Below, one piece after another: positions 26,442 through 28,631 of a stretch of DNA of 28,631 bases. The position numbers and the translations under genes were made by a program. This stretch comes from Pseudomonadota bacterium (GTDB taxonomy: Bacteria; Pseudomonadota; Gammaproteobacteria; Xanthomonadales; Xanthomonadaceae): assembly GCA_023395465.1 (NCBI GenBank), contig JAEWZE010000176.1:1-28631 (forward strand), written 5' to 3'. How positions within the stretch are numbered: the first letter of the stretch is position 1; each line of letters begins with the position of its first letter. The notes under the pieces are model-generated. The model worked only from the letters and a program-made list of their open reading frames with translations. It had not been told where the DNA came from and searched no databases.

Positions 26442-28631
26442 ATGCCTGACCCCGCCGCCACCGCCCGCGTCGCCGAGCTGCGCGCGCGCATCGAAGACGC
26501 CAACCACCGCTACTACGTGCTCGACGACCCGTCGATCCCGGACGCCGACTACGACGCGCTGATGCGCGAACTCGAGGCGCTGGAAGCGGCGCATCCCGAG
26601 CTCGCCAGCGACGACTCGCCCACGCGCACCGTCGGCATCCGGCCCGACGGCGGTTTTCCCGAAGTCGACCACGCCATCCCGATGCTGTCGCTGGCCAACG
26701 CCTTCGAGACCGCGGGCGTGGCCGAGGATGCGGACGACCGCGTGCGCTATGCCGAGGTCGCCGACTTCGAACGCCGCATCGAGCAGAAGCTCGGCGTCGC
26801 CGCGCCGGTGTTCTCGGTGGAACCCAAGCTCGACGGGCTCGCGATCAGCCTGCGCTACGAGGATGGCGTGTTCGTGCAGGGCGCCACCCGCGGCGACGGC
26901 GCCACCGGCGAGAACGTCACCGCCAACCTGCGCCAGGTGCGCGCGGTGCCGCTGAAGCTGCGCACCGGCGACGTGCCGCCCCCGGCGGTGCTCGAGGTCC
27001 GCGGCGAGATCTACATGCCGCGCAAGGCCTTCGAGGCATGGAACGCGGCGGCGCTGGAGCGCAACGAGAAGCTGCTGGCGAACCCGCGCAACGGCGCGGC
27101 CGGATCGCTGCGGCAGCTCGATCCGGCGGTGACGCGCCGCCGCCCGCTGGCGTTCTTCGCCTATGCCGTGGGCGAGGTGCGCGGGCTGGAACTGCCCGAG
27201 ACCCATTCGCAGACCCTGGCCCTGTTGCGCGGGTTCGGTTTCCCGGTTGCGCCGGAGGTCGACACCGCAACCGGGTTCGAGGGCCTGCTGGCGTATTTCC
27301 GCCGCATCGGCGCACAGCGCGACGCGCTGCCCTACGACATCGACGGCGTGGTCTACAAGCTCGACGACTACGACCAGCAGCGCGAGATGGGTTTCGTATC
27401 GCGCGCGCCGCGCTGGGCGCTGGCGCACAAGTTCCCGGCCCAGGAACAGGCCACCGTGCTGCGCGCGATCGAGGTGCAGGTCGGCCGCACCGGCGCGATC
27501 ACGCCGGTGGCCCGGCTGGAGCCGGTGCAGGTGGCCGGCGTCACCGTCACCAACGCGACCCTGCACAACGCCGACCAGATCGCGCGCCTGGACGTGCGCG
27601 AGGGCGACACGGTGATCGTGCGCCGCGCCGGCGACGTGATTCCCGAGATCGTGCGCGTGATCGAGGAGCATCGACCGGCCGGTGCCGTGCCGTGGACGAT
27701 GCCCGGACAGTGCCCGGTGTGCGCATCGGAGCTGGTGCGCGAGGAGGGCGCGGCCGCCTGGCGCTGCAGCGGCGGGCTGTCGTGCCCGGCGCAGCGCAAG
27801 GAGGCTGTGCGGCATTTCGCCTCTCGGCGCGCGATGGACATCGAGGGCCTGGGCGATCGTCAGGCCGAGGCGCTGGTGGAGTTCGGCTTCGTGCATTCGC
27901 CGGCCGACCTGTATGCGCTCACCGTCGAGGACCTGGTGCGGATGAAGACCGCGCTCGACGCGGCGACCGCTGCCGACCTGTCCACGGCGGTCGCCGACAG
28001 CCGCGGCGCGCTTTCGCTCGATATCGCCGGGCAGCAGGCGTTGGGCGATGCGGCGCAGGACTGGAAGCACGCCGCATTCCTGCGCGCGCACCTGTCGGTC
28101 GACACCACGGGCAAACTGGCCACGCGCTGGGCGGAGAATCTCGTCGCCGGGATCGAAGCGAGCAAGGCGACCACGCTGCCGCGCTTCCTGTTCGCCCTGG
28201 GCATCCCGCATCTGGGCGAAACCACGGCCAGGTCGCTGGCGCAGTGGCTGGGTTCGCTGGACTTCGTGCGCAGCACCCCGGCCGTGCTGCTGCAGGCGCT
28301 GCCGGATATCGGCGCCGAGGTGGCGCGTTCGATCGCCACGTTCTTCGAGCAGCCCGGCAATGCGGCCGTGGTGGACGCGCTGCTCGCGGCCGGCATCGCC
28401 TTCAGCGACGAGGCTGCGCCGTCGGCCGCGCTGCGCGAGCGGCTCGGGCTGGCGCACCTGCTCGGTACGCTGCCGGTCGACAAGCTCGGCGGCAAGAGCG
28501 CCGAGCGCCTCGCCGACACCTACGGCACCCTCGATGCGCTGCTGCGCGCCAATGCCAGCGGCTGGGCCGGGGCCGGCGCCTCCGCGGCGGGCGCCGGGAA
28601 CCTGGCGGCGTATCTCGCCGATCCAGTCGCC
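26442..28631 (+). CDS. ligA: NAD-dependent DNA ligase, 3' end missing
   Basis: LigA seals nicks during replication and repair using NAD+. The frame is open from ATG 26442 to the end of the window, giving 730 residues without a stop. Domain Ia starts VAELRARIEDANHRYYVLDDP with the Tyr pair that binds NMN. The adenylation site is EPKLDG (Lys129), followed by TRGDGATGENVT and LEVRGEIYM. The OB fold (VGRTGAITPVARLEPV) and the zinc finger (Cys424, 427, 442 and 448) follow, then helix-hairpin-helix repeats. The BRCT domain would lie beyond the edge. Between the zinc finger and the HhH region, about residues 505-550 form an insertion absent from E. coli LigA. The long form agrees with Xanthomonadaceae LigA proteins of over 800 residues, as I recall. 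The start is fixed by family alignment. Confidence 0.96.
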   Translation, partial: MPDPAATARVAELRARIEDANHRYYVLDDPSIPDADYDALMRELEALEAAHPELASDDSPTRTVGIRPDGGFPEVDHAIPMLSLANAFETAGVAEDADDRVRYAEVADFERRIEQKLGVAAPVFSVEPKLDGLAISLRYEDGVFVQGATRGDGATGENVTANLRQVRAVPLKLRTGDVPPPAVLEVRGEIYMPRKAFEAWNAAALERNEKLLANPRNGAAGSLRQLDPAVTRRRPLAFFAYAVGEVRGLELPETHSQTLALLRGFGFPVAPEVDTATGFEGLLAYFRRIGAQRDALPYDIDGVVYKLDDYDQQREMGFVSRAPRWALAHKFPAQEQATVLRAIEVQVGRTGAITPVARLEPVQVAGVTVTNATLHNADQIARLDVREGDTVIVRRAGDVIPEIVRVIEEHRPAGAVPWTMPGQCPVCASELVREEGAAAWRCSGGLSCPAQRKEAVRHFASRRAMDIEGLGDRQAEALVEFGFVHSPADLYALTVEDLVRMKTALDAATAADLSTAVADSRGALSLDIAGQQALGDAAQDWKHAAFLRAHLSVDTTGKLATRWAENLVAGIEASKATTLPRFLFALGIPHLGETTARSLAQWLGSLDFVRSTPAVLLQALPDIGAEVARSIATFFEQPGNAAVVDALLAAGIAFSDEAAPSAALRERLGLAHLLGTLPVDKLGGKSAERLADTYGTLDALLRANASGWAGAGASAAGAGNLAAYLADPVA

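Overview
The window is GC-rich, densely coded, ordinary-looking chromosomal DNA. It most likely comes from a gammaproteobacterium of the Xanthomonadaceae (Lysobacter, Luteimonas, Pseudoxanthomonas or Xanthomonas type). That placement is inferred from the gene content: an smc-zipA-ligA block with a long, insertion-bearing LigA, a complete Entner-Doudoroff operon, an otsB-GH15-otsA trehalose cluster, and diverged intergenic repeats. No rRNA, tRNA, CRISPR array, transposase or phage gene was seen.

Region 1 (1-8.75 kb, plus strand) is a carbohydrate uptake locus. It opens with the 3' part of a COG5368/glycoamylase-like enzyme, the domain type found in GH144 beta-1,2-glucanases. A lipoprotein sugar-binding protein, two ABC permeases overlapping by 4 nt, and a large secreted three-module glycosidase-like protein follow. 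No ATPase gene lies next to the importer. A six-TM membrane protein of unknown function ends the run and converges on the next operon.

Region 2 (8.8-16.1 kb, minus strand) is a six-gene operon running from a cytoplasmic GH1 beta-glucosidase through zwf, glk, pgl, edd and eda. The first three junctions are 1- or 4-nt overlaps. Together with the importer this gives a full path from an imported glucoside to free glucose, glucose-6-phosphate, 6-phosphogluconate, KDPG, and then pyruvate plus glyceraldehyde-3-phosphate.

Region 3 (16.2-21.3 kb, plus strand) starts divergently from the GH1 gene with a MalK/UgpC-type ATPase, the likely missing motor of the importer. It continues with otsB, a GH15 glucoamylase/trehalase-like gene and otsA. 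The divergent promoter contains a perfect match to the LacI/GalR-family operator consensus and a second dyad touching it. One sugar-responsive repressor, not encoded here, could therefore control catabolism, the transport ATPase and trehalose metabolism together.

Region 4 (21.3 kb to the end, plus strand) is housekeeping: smc with a structured leader, zipA, and ligA, which runs off the window. Between zipA and ligA lies about 700 nt with no credible gene. It holds an inverted pair of roughly 115-bp repeats and a diverged 106-bp tandem duplication ending just upstream of a possible leaderless ligA promoter.

The best candidate for something under-described is the combined beta-glucan-type locus of regions 1-3: GH144-like enzyme, novel modular glycosidase, split ABC importer, GH1, complete Entner-Doudoroff set, and a shared operator linking them to trehalose metabolism.
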